Under the pieces are notes generated by a model that worked only from the letters and a program-made list of their open reading frames with translations, was not told the DNA's origin and made no database searches. Source: Microvirga tunisiensis (lineage in GTDB: Bacteria > Pseudomonadota > Alphaproteobacteria > Rhizobiales > Beijerinckiaceae). Taken from it: a stretch of 64,000 bases of DNA. Of the stretch, positions 54,344 through 63,918 are shown in pieces. Each line of letters begins with the position of its first letter. The first letter of the stretch is position 1. A program made the position numbers and the translations under genes. Location of the stretch: the NCBI RefSeq assembly GCF_009296175.1, contig NZ_VOSK01000001.1:1-64000 (forward strand), in the 5' to 3' direction.

Positions 54344-56026
54344 ATGGAAGCGTACGACTACATTATTATCGGTGCGGGTTCAGCTGGCTGTGTCCTCGCC
54401 GGCAGCCTCACAGAGAATCCGGCCAACAAAGTCCTGCTGATCGAGGCTGGGCCACCATCGGATCGATTTTGGGTAAACACGCCCGCCGGCATGGCAAAGC
54501 TCTACTTTAATAAGCGCTTGAATTGGAACTACTACACTGAGCCCATGGAACTGCTGCGCGGCAGAAGGATGTACTGGCCAAGGGGCAAAGGTCTCGGTGG
54601 ATCAAGTTCGATCAATGGCATGGTGTATATACGTGGCCATCGGAACGATTTTGATAGCTGGCGCGATTTGGGTAACCCAGGTTGGGGTTATGACGATGTT
54701 TTGCCTTACTTCAAAAAGTTGGAGCATTACGAGGGCGGCGCAGACGAGTACCGGGGGACAGGTGGTCCGCTCTGGATCAGTGATCCCGTCGCTAAGATGC
54801 CAAGCTCCTATGACTTCATTGAATCAGCGACCAGAGTCGGCATCCCCAAAACAAAAGACATGAACGGAGCTCTGCACGACGGCGTAGGATTCATCCAACA
54901 TAACATCAAGAACGGTAAGCGACAGTCAGCTTACGTCGCGTTCGTCAAACCGGCTCTCGGGCGGTCCAATCTCACGATCAAGACAGAACTACGCGTTCAG
55001 AAGATCCTTTTTGAAGGTAAGGAAGCGACGGGCATCGAAGTTCTCGTCAACGGCGTGAGCCAGCAGATCAAGGCTAATCGCGAAGTCATTTTGTCGGCTG
55101 GCTCGCTCAACTCACCGCAGTTGATGATGCTGTCGGGTATCGGTCCGGCTTCAGAATTGCAGCGACACGGAATTCGCGTGCTTCTCAACGTGCCGGGCGT
55201 GGGCGAAAACTTGCAGGACCATTTCTACGTTCACACGGCTTTCAAAGCCACGCCGTCCAGTTCTTACAACACGAGCATCAGCGGTCTACGGAAGTATCTC
55301 GAGGGCTTCCGATATTTGACGACCGGGAAGGGCTATCTCGCGCTGGGCTCCTCCCAGGCAGCGGCCTTCGTCAAGAGTGGGCCGGAAGAAGAGATGGCCG
55401 ATCTCCAAATCAGCTTCCGTCCGATGACGTTCACCTACCATCAGAGCGGCAAGGTCCATGTGGATCCGTTCCCAGGCCTGGGCGTCTCTGTTTTCATTCT
55501 TCGCCCAAGGACGACCGGGGCGGTCACTCTCCAGTCCGCCGACCCTTCTGTAGATGCTTTGTTCACCCCTAACTTCCTGTCGAACGAAGAAGACAATAGG
55601 GCGATGATGAGCGGCATCAGACAGATCAGGCAGATCATGGGGACTAAGCCCATCGCATCGCGTGTGGTCGAAGAACTGGTGCCGGGTCCTCGCGTCCAGA
55701 GCGACGCAGAGCTTATGAATTACATGGCTGAGCACGGGAACTCCGCCGCGCACCAGGTCGGAACCTGCAAGATGGGCAACGATCCGATGGCCGTCGTCGA
55801 TGAGCGACTGAGAGTTCGCGGAATCGGACGATTGCGTGTCGTTGATGCCTCCATCATGCCTCACATGACCTCAGGTAACACGAACGCGCCGACAATGATG
55901 CTCGCTCTGAAGGCTGCCGACCTTATCAAGGAAGACGCTGCACGCGGCCAACCCGTAACGATAAACGCTGCATTCTCAAGCAAGGCGGCGGCAGTCAAGC
56001 GCGCCGCCGCTCATGCAACAAAGTAA
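54344..56026 (+). CDS. GMC-family FAD-dependent oxidoreductase
   Basis: A 560-residue GMC alcohol dehydrogenase/oxidase. IIGAGSAGCVLAG is at about residues 7-19, the first signature around GKGLGGSSSINGMVYIRGH and the second around ILSAGSLNSPQLMMLSGIGP. The C-terminal His is in AAHQVGTCKMG and the partner Asn in GNTNAPTMM. The start at 54344 (MEAYDYIIIG) follows GAGAGGCGTATACGCA. It is a paralogue of the enzyme at 27392, with a longer C-terminal tail (AAFSSKAAAVKRAAAHATK). It would make an aldehyde or ketone for the ALDH that starts 45 bases later. Confidence 0.85.
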   Translation: MEAYDYIIIGAGSAGCVLAGSLTENPANKVLLIEAGPPSDRFWVNTPAGMAKLYFNKRLNWNYYTEPMELLRGRRMYWPRGKGLGGSSSINGMVYIRGHRNDFDSWRDLGNPGWGYDDVLPYFKKLEHYEGGADEYRGTGGPLWISDPVAKMPSSYDFIESATRVGIPKTKDMNGALHDGVGFIQHNIKNGKRQSAYVAFVKPALGRSNLTIKTELRVQKILFEGKEATGIEVLVNGVSQQIKANREVILSAGSLNSPQLMMLSGIGPASELQRHGIRVLLNVPGVGENLQDHFYVHTAFKATPSSSYNTSISGLRKYLEGFRYLTTGKGYLALGSSQAAAFVKSGPEEEMADLQISFRPMTFTYHQSGKVHVDPFPGLGVSVFILRPRTTGAVTLQSADPSVDALFTPNFLSNEEDNRAMMSGIRQIRQIMGTKPIASRVVEELVPGPRVQSDAELMNYMAEHGNSAAHQVGTCKMGNDPMAVVDERLRVRGIGRLRVVDASIMPHMTSGNTNAPTMMLALKAADLIKEDAARGQPVTINAAFSSKAAAVKRAAAHATK

Positions 56027-56071
56027 GCGCTGGCGATAAGGGCCGCTAGCACGCACAATGTGGAGATGAAA

Positions 56072-57550
56072 ATGAACGAAGTCAGCTTGCGCACGTTGGA
56101 AGATCGCGAGCGGTCTCTATATCCCAAGATTGGCCTCTTCATTGACGGCCAGTGGATCTGTGATCGTGACCCGTGGATTGAAGTCAAAAATCCAAGTACC
56201 GAGAATATTCTGGCGCCGGTTCCGAAGGCGACAGATGAGGATCTCGCTCGGGCGCTAAACGCCGCAGACCGAGGTTTCCGCGTGTGGCGCGATACGCCGC
56301 CGCAGGAACGCGTCAAGATCATCCTCAAGGGGGTGGCGCTTCTCCGCGAGAGAACAGATGATATCGCGAAAATCCTCACTCTTGAGAACGGCAAGCATCT
56401 CGCCGACGCTCAAGCCGAGATCGAACGCTGCGCCAACTTCTACGAATGGGATGCAGCGCAATCGTTGCGTACGTTCGGGCTGATCGTTCCCGGTGAGCCG
56501 CAGATGCAGAAACTCATCCTGCGCCAACCTATTGGTCCAGTTGTCGCTTTCACGCCCTGGAATGTTCCTATGAGCTCGGCAGCTCGTAAAACCAGTGCGG
56601 CATTGGCGTCTGGCTGTTCGGTGATACTGAAAGCAGCAGAAGAAACACCGGGTACGGCCTGCGCACTCGTCAAATGTTTCGAAGATGCAGGCTTGCCCGC
56701 TGGCGTACTAAATCTTGTTTTCGGCGATCCCGCCCAAATTTCGGCGACTTTGATCGCATCGCCGATATCCCGCCTGGTTACATTCACGGGCTCCACAGGT
56801 GTCGGCAAGCACCTGACCGAACTGGCGGCGAGAGCCATGAAGCCAGTCCTTATGGAGCTCGGCGGCAACGCCCCCGTGCTCGTCGGAGACGGCGTGAACG
56901 CCGCAGAGATCGGCCGATTGGCCGCCGTCGGGAAGGCACGCGCCTCGGGACAGATCTGCGCGTCTCCCTCGCGATTCATCATCCATGAGGCCTCCTACGA
57001 TGATTTCGTTGGCTCCTTCGCGGAAGTCTTCAACTCGCTCAAGGTCGGCGATGGTTTTGCGCCGGATGTACAGATGGGGCCGGTCGCGAATGCGCGCAGG
57101 CTTGCCGCTGCCCAGTCAATGGTAGACGACGCCAAGCAACGTGGCGCTCGCGTCGCGGCGGGAGGCCAACGCATCGGGAATCGAGGTTACTTCTTCGCGC
57201 CGACCGTTCTGGCGGAAGTTCCTCTTGACGCCGACGCGATGACAGTGGAGCCGTTCGGCCCGATTGCGGCTTGCGTCTCGGTGCCCGACCTCGATGCGGC
57301 GCTGTCGGTTGCCAACAGTCTCTCAGTAGGTCTCGCGGCATATGCCTTTACGAACTCGCTTCACGATGCAGAGCGGATTTCACGCAATCTGGAGTGTGGA
57401 GTTCTGGCGATTAATCACTTCGGTACTCCGGATGCGGATACCCCCTTCGGTGGAGTCAAGGACAGTGGAATCGGAAGAGAAGGAGGCCCTAGCAGCCTCG
57501 ACGCGTACTTTGTTACGAGAACCGTTTTGCAAAGTACAGCGCGCGTCTGA
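56072..57550 (+). CDS. Aldehyde dehydrogenase, succinate-semialdehyde-dehydrogenase-like
   Basis: A 492-residue ALDH. Catalytic residues: Asn164 in TPWNVPMSS, Glu262 in VLMELGGNAPVL and Cys296 in ASGQICASPSRF. GGVKDSGIGREGG is the C-terminal signature. The overall pattern (FIDGQWICDRDPWIEVKNPS, VTFTGSTGVGKHLTE) is closest to the GabD branch. The ATG at 56072 is preferred because GGAG lies 6 bases before it; ATG 56066 is possible. It is the third gene of the operon, following the GMC oxidoreductase. It differs from the ALDH at 30182 in length and in Asn replacing Lys in the ELGGK motif. Confidence 0.9.
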   Translation: MNEVSLRTLEDRERSLYPKIGLFIDGQWICDRDPWIEVKNPSTENILAPVPKATDEDLARALNAADRGFRVWRDTPPQERVKIILKGVALLRERTDDIAKILTLENGKHLADAQAEIERCANFYEWDAAQSLRTFGLIVPGEPQMQKLILRQPIGPVVAFTPWNVPMSSAARKTSAALASGCSVILKAAEETPGTACALVKCFEDAGLPAGVLNLVFGDPAQISATLIASPISRLVTFTGSTGVGKHLTELAARAMKPVLMELGGNAPVLVGDGVNAAEIGRLAAVGKARASGQICASPSRFIIHEASYDDFVGSFAEVFNSLKVGDGFAPDVQMGPVANARRLAAAQSMVDDAKQRGARVAAGGQRIGNRGYFFAPTVLAEVPLDADAMTVEPFGPIAACVSVPDLDAALSVANSLSVGLAAYAFTNSLHDAERISRNLECGVLAINHFGTPDADTPFGGVKDSGIGREGGPSSLDAYFVTRTVLQSTARV

Positions 57551-57637
57551 GGCGGTGATAAGAGCATTGCCACTGTAGTCAAAGGCCAGTATTTCCGCAC
57601 CCTGGCGTGCGGGCCCGAGTAGCTTTATGGATCCATC

Positions 57638-58423
57638 ATGCTCACATCCGTTCACCTCAGCTATATTTTGGGAACGCTTCCGCTTGAAGAGCGGTTCAGC
57701 GCCGCACGCAAGCTCGGCTTCAATGCGGTTGAGTTCCCCTTCCCATATGAGCTAGACGCCAAGAAGTACGCTCGCTTGCTCAATGATAATGGCTTGCGGC
57801 AGATTTCCATTGGTGCTCCCGCCTGCGACTACAAGAACGGTGAGCCTGGCTTCTCACTGACTCCGGCCTTGAAATCACAATTCGACCGCTCCATCGACAC
57901 TGTGATCGAGTACGCGAAGGCGATTGATTGCCACCAAGTCCACGTGTTCGCCGGGCCAAGAGCTCCTGGGGTGTCTGAAGAGCTCGCATTCGAGACCTAT
58001 TGCGAGAGGGTCGCAGATGCACATGACCGCTTGCAGGCTGAAGGTCTAAGCGTCGTGATCGAAGCAGTGAACTCAAAGGACTTTAGCGGATACTTCATCG
58101 ACCATCTCGGGCTTGTCATTCGGGCGATGGAGAAGATCAACAGACATCATGTGGGAATTATATTAGACGTGTACCATGCCCATGTGAACAACGAGGACCC
58201 CATCGCGTTCCTTGTCGAGCACGCAGACAAGATTGCCCATATACAGCTGGCAGACTATCCAGGCCGTCATGAGCCGGGTACCGCCTCGATTGACTTTGAC
58301 CTTCTGTTCAAAACGCTGCATGCGATCAGCTACTCAGGCTCGATCGGATTGGAGTATGTCCCAACCCGATCCATCTTCGATGGAATTCCACTTGCAGCCG
58401 AGTTGAATCTCAGCGGCCGCTGA
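57638..58423 (+). CDS. Hydroxypyruvate isomerase-like sugar isomerase (AP-endonuclease-2 TIM barrel)
   Basis: A 261-residue protein of the Hyi/OtnI branch. The metal-binding residues are visible in order: Glu in VVIEAVNSKD, Asp in IILDVYHAHVN, Gln in HIQLADYPGRHEPGT and Glu in IGLEYVPT. The strings ADYPGRHEPGT and SIDFDLLFKTL are hallmarks of hydroxypyruvate and 2-oxo-tetronate isomerases. It lies between ALDH and MmgE/PrpD in the plus-strand operon. It probably interconverts an aldose/ketose-like acid; the actual substrate is unknown. Confidence 0.85.
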   Translation: MLTSVHLSYILGTLPLEERFSAARKLGFNAVEFPFPYELDAKKYARLLNDNGLRQISIGAPACDYKNGEPGFSLTPALKSQFDRSIDTVIEYAKAIDCHQVHVFAGPRAPGVSEELAFETYCERVADAHDRLQAEGLSVVIEAVNSKDFSGYFIDHLGLVIRAMEKINRHHVGIILDVYHAHVNNEDPIAFLVEHADKIAHIQLADYPGRHEPGTASIDFDLLFKTLHAISYSGSIGLEYVPTRSIFDGIPLAAELNLSGR

Positions 58424-58540
58424 ACGTTAGCATTCCTGCTCTTATGGAGCATCGACGCGATCCTCGGGCTTAAACGAGAGTTGCGCTGCGAATGAGTGCA
58501 TCACCGTTCGGTTAACATGCATTCTATATGAGGGGTGGTT

Positions 58541-59929
58541 ATGCCCGCGGATCAAGACTTATGCTACGTGTTCGCTGACTTTGCCGCGAATGCTTCCTAC
58601 AAGAAACTCCCAGAAGACGCGATTGAGGGAGCAAAGCGCAGCATCCTTGACACTCTCGGTGTAATCCTGGCCGCAAGCGGTATGGAACCTGCCTCTCGTG
58701 TTGCGGTTGACCTTGCGCGAGAAAGCGGAGGACGGCCAGAAAGCACCATTCTGGCGTTTGGTGGGAAGGTGCCCGCCGTTATGGCTGCGTTTGCAAATGG
58801 GGCGATGGCCCATAGCCTGGACTACGACGACCAAACCCCGTGGGGTCAACATGCATCCAGCACCTTGATTCCAGCAGTCTTCGCCGTGTCCGAGCGAAAG
58901 GGGCAGGTATCCGGGAAGGAAATGATCACGGCGGTTGCCATCGGCCAGGATCTTTTCAATCGGCTTCGGCGGCACATAGATTGGAAGAAAGACTGGTTCT
59001 TCACAACAGTTATGGGCGTGTTTTCGGCGACAGCTGCAGCAGGAAGGGTTCTCAACCTTCCGGCGAACCAAATTGCGAACGCTCTGGGTATCGCTAGTTT
59101 ACAATCGAGCGGGACCACAGAGATGATTAATGCGACCGGAAGTGATCTGAGAGCTATCTATGCAGGCTTTCCAGCTAAGGGTGCGGTACTAGCGACATTG
59201 CTGGCAGAAAGGGGCTTGAGCGGTATACCAACACTTTTCGAAGGAAGATACGGAATCTTGTCATTGTACTTCGGTGGCCGATATGATCGGGAGAGGATCA
59301 TTTCAGGCCTCGGTGAAGAGTTCACCGGCGGTCTAACACTTTATAAACGTTGGCCGGCAGTTGGAACTGCTCACAGTCATATTCATGCCACCATGGCTCT
59401 CGTGAAAGAAAATAACCTGAGTCCGGACGACATTGACGAAATTCGAGTCTTCGTCGGCGATTATCATCAACTCATGAGCGAGCCGCTCGAAGTGCGGCGT
59501 GCCCCGAAGACACTGGTGGACGCGAAGTTCAGCCTGCCATTCCTCGTTGCCGTGGCGGCTGTAAGGGGCGATATGAGGCTGGCGGACTTCACGGATGAGG
59601 CGCTCGGATCACCAGAAGTTTTGGCGGCGGCACAAAAGGTCGTGCCAATCGAAGACCGGTCCCTGGATTGGAAGCTCGAGCTCCCGCCGGGGCGGGTTGA
59701 GATTGTCATGCGTGATGGTCGGAGGTTCGAGCGTGTGGGAACCGGGATCCCGGGCAGTGTCGAGGCACCTATGTCTTGGCAAGATATCGTCGACAAGTTC
59801 GATGATTGTGTCGCGACTGCTGCTACGCCGTTTCCGGCAGCGAAGGTCAGACGAATCCGGCAACTTGTGCAAAGCCTTGAAGAGGCTGAAGATGCTACTG
59901 AGTTGCTCCGCCTCGCTGCCGGCGGTTGA
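58541..59929 (+). CDS. MmgE/PrpD-family protein (third copy, more divergent)
   Basis: A 462-residue MmgE/PrpD protein. KRSILDTLGVILAASGMEPA is the N-terminal helix, and MAHSLDYDDQTPWGQHASST carries the catalytic Asp, His region. SLQSSGTTEMINATGSDLRA and YKRWPAVGTAHSHIHATMAL provide further family blocks. The start at ATG 58541 has GAGGGGTGGTT before it. It is less like the two copies at 19620 and 32457 than they are like each other, so it probably has a different substrate. It is the last gene of the operon starting at 53356. No clear terminator was seen after it. Confidence 0.85.
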   Translation: MPADQDLCYVFADFAANASYKKLPEDAIEGAKRSILDTLGVILAASGMEPASRVAVDLARESGGRPESTILAFGGKVPAVMAAFANGAMAHSLDYDDQTPWGQHASSTLIPAVFAVSERKGQVSGKEMITAVAIGQDLFNRLRRHIDWKKDWFFTTVMGVFSATAAAGRVLNLPANQIANALGIASLQSSGTTEMINATGSDLRAIYAGFPAKGAVLATLLAERGLSGIPTLFEGRYGILSLYFGGRYDRERIISGLGEEFTGGLTLYKRWPAVGTAHSHIHATMALVKENNLSPDDIDEIRVFVGDYHQLMSEPLEVRRAPKTLVDAKFSLPFLVAVAAVRGDMRLADFTDEALGSPEVLAAAQKVVPIEDRSLDWKLELPPGRVEIVMRDGRRFERVGTGIPGSVEAPMSWQDIVDKFDDCVATAATPFPAAKVRRIRQLVQSLEEAEDATELLRLAAGG

Positions 59930-60187
59930 GATGCTCGGGCGCTGACCGAAGGTGGCATTGTCGCCGGCCCCATTATGACGACAGGTGAAACCTGGGAGAA
60001 CCGAGCGCGATTCCTACCTGCGGCTTTGACCGAGTGGACAGGGCAACGCTCCCTGGCGCGTCGAATAGGGAAAGCTACGTGCTGATCATCGTCACGTAGG
60101 TGGCGCAACATAGTCCAGAAGAGGCCACGACCTTCTAAAGCCGCTAGAGGGTGTCTGGGAAACCGGGTTGAGCCCATCTGAAGGGGC

Positions 60188-60450
60188 ATGACAGCCCTCG
60201 GCGACCTGAGCGAGGCGGAGTGGGCGATCCTGGCGCCTCTCCTGGCGGCCCCCACAACCCGCCGCGGGCACCCGCGCAACACGATCTGCGGCTGGTGCTG
60301 AACGCCATCCTCTACATCCCGGGCGGTGGCGAGCCCTGGCGTCTGCTGCCGCACGAGCTTCCGCCTTTGCAGAGCCTAAACGATCATTTCCGCCGATGGC
60401 GCCAGAAGGGCACATGGCGGTCTATCAATGATGCTCTCCGCCCGCGCACC
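60188..60450 (+). pseudogene. IS5-type transposase, 5' half with frameshift
   Basis: ATG 60188 starts TALGDLSEAEWAILAPLLAA, the standard opening of IS427-group transposases. The frame shifts near 60285, after which NAILYIPGGGEPWRLLPHEL and RRWRQKGTWRSINDALR follow in the next frame. It ends where the opposite-strand copy begins. Confidence 0.7.
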
Positions 60451-60830
60451 AGCGAGGCCGACGGTGGGCGAGGCCTCCCGCCTGACCCGTTCGCGATCCG
60501 CCATGACCAGCAGGTGGGTGATGGTCTCGACCAGGCCGGTGTCGCGCCACAGGCTGAGCCGCCGGAAGACGGTGCTGTTGGGCGGCAGATCAGAGGGCAA
60601 CAGCCGCCAGCCAGACAATGCTGCCACGCAGCACTTAGAAGATCGCGTTCAGGATTTCCCGGGTGGACCAGCGCCAGGGGCGTCCTCGAGCGGGGGCTCG
60701 GGCAGGAGCGGCGCGATCAGCGCCCATTCGGCATCGGTCACATCGGTTTCGTATCACAAGCCGTCGCGGCTATACTGCCGCCGGGTGGTCGGGGTCCACA
60801 TTGCGGTTCCAGGTCAGGCTTCAGCACCTC
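60450..60830 (-). pseudogene. IS5-type transposase, 5' half (opposite strand)
   Basis: Read on the minus strand, DAEWALIAPLLPEPPLEDAP is followed after a gap or shift by GWRLLPSDLPPNSTVFRRLS and WRDTGLVETITHLLVMADRE. This is another IS5-type transposase N-terminal half, from a different subtype than its neighbour. It stops matching at ASPTVG, where it joins the facing copy. Confidence 0.7.
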
Positions 60831-60945
60831 CTGGAATCATAGGGATCTCGGCCACTCAACCCTTTTCGGGACGGGCTCCTAGACATCAGCTCGCAGATCG
60901 GGTGTAGACTTACGTGGTTGATGGAACGCAAGTGGAGGGACGCGT

Positions 60946-62441
60946 TCACAACTTCGCAAATGCCTCATCAAGTTCTTTCGACGCGGCATCAAGTTTCGAG
61001 CGAGCCTTGCTCAACCATGCCTTATCGTCCTCGACAGATTTTGCGTTCTCTTCAATCATGGCTGTGACGGAGCTTGGCTGGGGCCCCCCAAGTCCGACTG
61101 CAGACTCAACCATGTTGGATGGTGTTAGTGCGCGCTTGAATTGTTGTTCGGTCAGACCTGACCTCTTTTGTTGCATATGGTGTTGCTCCGCAACTTCCTC
61201 AAACACTTTCTCAAAATCAGAGAACTGAATTTCACTTGCGCGCAGTCCTTTAGTGCGTCCAAATTGGACAACACCGGCAGCCACGTGATGAGCGTCTCGA
61301 AACGGAATGTTTCCTACACGCTGCAGAGTATTCGCAAGCTCCGTTGCGGTAGCGTAGTCGTTCAGCACCAATTCCATCGCACGATCTTTGTGAAACTCGA
61401 AAGTGCTAAACATAGCCGCGATCTGCCGGAGGCTCTTGGCTGCAAGGCGCAAAGCATTATCAACGGATTCGCCGCCATCACCGCCACCTCCGCCTCCGAA
61501 GTATCCGCTTTCGAAATTGTGCGCCTCGAACATGTAAGCGGCTGCTGAACCAAAGATAGCCGTAACATCGTTACGAGTATCATTGACACCGTTCGGATTC
61601 AGCTTCTGGGGCATGATTGTGCTGCCGCCAGTCAGATTCGGCGGAATAGTCAGCCACGGTCGAGTCAAGTAGTATTGATTGCCAAGATCTTCGACGAGCT
61701 GGTTAGTCGTGATCGCAATACCAGCCATCGCCCCGGTGAGACGCATATTTATTTCAGGGGCTGACAACAGAACAGCGTCGTACGAGTTATGAATTGGCCG
61801 ATCAAAGCCGAGGAGATCGGAAAGGCGTTGGCGATTGATAGGATAGCTGGAGGTCCCCAATGCGGCAGCACCGAAAGGAGACAGATTTAAGCTTCCATAG
61901 GCCTCCTCTAGCGCATTGGCATGGCGTCCATAAACTTCGGCATAGGCAGTCAGAAAGTGACCTAAAGAAGTTGGCTGAGCCTGGACACCACCAGTATAGG
62001 CGGGAATAATATCGTTCGGATATTTTTGTGCGAAGTCCAGCAGAGACTGCCTGGCTTCAGTCAACGCGCTATATACGTCCGCCACGGACTCACGCTGCAG
62101 CATACGCCGATTGACGGAGCCAACATCCCAAGTGCTTCGGCCAGTATGAAGCCTCGATACTTCTGGACCACCAACTCTGATGAGAAACGGCTCAACCGAG
62201 GAATAGCTTGTTGTGCGCTTGAACCCGGGTTTTTGCCTTCTTCGTAGAGCTGATCAAGCGCCTTTGCGATGTTGTTTGTCTGTTCTCCAGACAGGATTTT
62301 TTGCTCGCTCAGCATTACAAGCGATGCCCTATTAAGCCGATCCAGCCAATAAAACCCGTCCCTAACCTCCTGCCCGAATGCTTGGGTAAAAGTGCTAAGG
62401 GAAATCCCAGCGACTAATCCGGCCATGAGCGATGTCTTCAT
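60946..62441 (-). pseudogene. Exported argininosuccinate-lyase-like protein, frameshifted
   Basis: The gene begins at ATG 62441 (GGGAGGAGATA ribosome site) with a Sec signal peptide (MKTSLMAGLVAGISLSTFTQ, cleavage near AFGQ). It continues FYWLDRLNRASLVMLSEQKI and ELVVQKYRGFILAEALG. At the CCC run 62127-62129 (GGG on the coding strand) the frame breaks. One base restored there joins it to DVGSVNRRMLQRESVADVYS and the rest of the lyase, to 60946. The body has the fumarase/aspartase/ASL-superfamily loop GGSTIMPQKLNPNGVND and a run FGGGGGGDGGES. The joined protein would be about 498 residues. It may be a true pseudogene, a sequencing error or programmed frameshifting. A secreted enzyme of this superfamily is unusual; the substrate is unknown. 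Confidence 0.75.
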
Positions 62442-62571
62442 TATCTCCTCCCTAGCGTGATAGGTGTGCTTGATGGGCGCTGCTTGAGCCCCTCGTCCCC
62501 CGCAGCCATCCAGCGGGACGGCGGCAGACCAATCCGTTACGGCGCATCGTCGATACCGTAACCGTGCACTG

Positions 62572-63876
62572 TCAGCTGCTCTTGAGCAGCCGTGTTCGAC
62601 TTGACTGCACATCGGCAGTCGCATGGTTTTTGCGGATTCGACGCATTGTAATCCAAACGAGAAGCACGGCGATCGGCACAAAAAGGCCAATCATTATTGA
62701 TGCGTCAATCGGCGGATCGTGGCCAATCGCCTTGATCAAATAACTGAATAAGCCGACGAGGTAATAGCTTATCGCTATGACCGAAAGGCCTTCAACAGTT
62801 TGCTGGAGCCGGAGCTGTAGTTCAGCACGGCGATTCATCGCCGCGAGCAAGGCAGCATTCTGCCGCTCTAACTCAACATCGATCCAGCTCCGAACCAGGG
62901 CATTGGCACGGGTAAGCTTTCGTGACAACTTCGCTTGGCGCTCCTCAACTGCCTGGCAGGTCCGCATGGCAGGAGCGAGGCGTCGCTCAAGGAACATTCC
63001 AAGCGTTTCAAAACTGGTCACAGCAACCTCGCCGAGTGCTTTGATGCGCTCCTGAACGATCTCATAATAGGCGCGCGACGCCCCAAAACGATAAAGAGAT
63101 AGGACAGCATTCGCCTCGAGATCGGCCGCCAACTGTGTAATCTCAGAGAGGACGTCATCAGCATCATTGCGCGTCTCTTCTTTCATTCGCTGAGTAATGC
63201 GGGTCAGTCCATCCTCGATACGGCGTATTTCCGGTGATAGTGTTTGAGCCAGTGGCAAGCCGAGCATCGCAAGCGTCCGGTAGGTCTCAATATCGAGGAG
63301 ACGCTGGACCAGCGCACCAGTCCCGGTCCGAGTCATTCCCCGATCAACCACCAAGATTTGGGTAAGCCCATCGCCATTCTGGCGGAAGTCAGTATAAATT
63401 TCTGCTTGGCCATTCATGACTTTGCTATGGCAGAGGCTTGTTGGATCGAAGAGTCCAATTGCGCTTTCCGTGCTCGGCCCATCTGGTCGTATCTCGAGGC
63501 GGACGCCCGAGATCAATGGTCCGGGCGGCTGAAAGCCATTGCCAAATGGATGCGCGGTCACTTCACCGTTGAACTTCTCTGGCAGTGGCCCATCCCAAAA
63601 CCATGTGGAGAATTCTGTATGCTGTTCCCAACGGAGCGTGCCAGGACCCCACGGCAACGCATGATGATGAGCATCACGGCCTGGCGGTGAAATCCCGAGC
63701 TGCTGAGACAGCTTTGCCATGACTGCGTGGTCGACACCTGAGCCACCGTCAAGCATAAAAGCCAGTTGGAAGATCACGCGGGGCGAAGGCACGAGTACAT
63801 ATGGGCGTGCATGGATTTCACCGAGTGCACGGGCACGATTTTGGGCATGCGGGAACGAAAACGCGCCAGCACTCAT
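62572..63876 (-). CDS. DUF3422 family membrane protein
   Basis: A 434-residue protein beginning MSAGAFSFPHAQNRARALGE and IHARPYVLVPSPRVIFQLAF. The N-terminal NExHARP-type motif (GEIHARPY) and HALPWGPGTLRWEQHTEFST identify DUF3422. After a coiled-coil-like middle (RIEDGLTRITQRMKEETRND onward) there are two membrane segments near the C-terminus (VIAISYYLVGLFSYLIKAIG and ASIMIGLFVPIAVLLVWITM). The function is unknown. It lies 130 bases before the exported lyase gene on the same strand. It looks like host-type DNA rather than part of the catabolic set. Confidence 0.9.
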   Translation of the reverse strand: MSAGAFSFPHAQNRARALGEIHARPYVLVPSPRVIFQLAFMLDGGSGVDHAVMAKLSQQLGISPPGRDAHHHALPWGPGTLRWEQHTEFSTWFWDGPLPEKFNGEVTAHPFGNGFQPPGPLISGVRLEIRPDGPSTESAIGLFDPTSLCHSKVMNGQAEIYTDFRQNGDGLTQILVVDRGMTRTGTGALVQRLLDIETYRTLAMLGLPLAQTLSPEIRRIEDGLTRITQRMKEETRNDADDVLSEITQLAADLEANAVLSLYRFGASRAYYEIVQERIKALGEVAVTSFETLGMFLERRLAPAMRTCQAVEERQAKLSRKLTRANALVRSWIDVELERQNAALLAAMNRRAELQLRLQQTVEGLSVIAISYYLVGLFSYLIKAIGHDPPIDASIMIGLFVPIAVLLVWITMRRIRKNHATADVQSSRTRLLKSS

Positions 63877-63918
63877 TCCGGTTCTCGCAATGCTATCCCG
63901 GAGGTCATAGGGAATACC

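Larger units (their letters stand above)
60148..60878. mobile_element. Two truncated IS5-type halves, facing each other
   Basis: The stretch is bounded by CTAG at 60144-60147 and 60879-60882, the typical IS5-group target. Inside are two different transposase 5' halves that read toward each other and meet near 60450. The outer ends are related: AGGGTGTCTGGGAAACCGGG on the left, and GAGCCCGTCCCGAAAAGGG on the complement at the right, both followed by TTGAG. Both 3' halves are missing. Confidence 0.55.

Noticed and set aside
59467-60354. 295-codon minus-strand frame at the end of the third MmgE/PrpD gene
   Set aside because: It overlaps the intact MmgE/PrpD gene and the IS remnant; no protein features.
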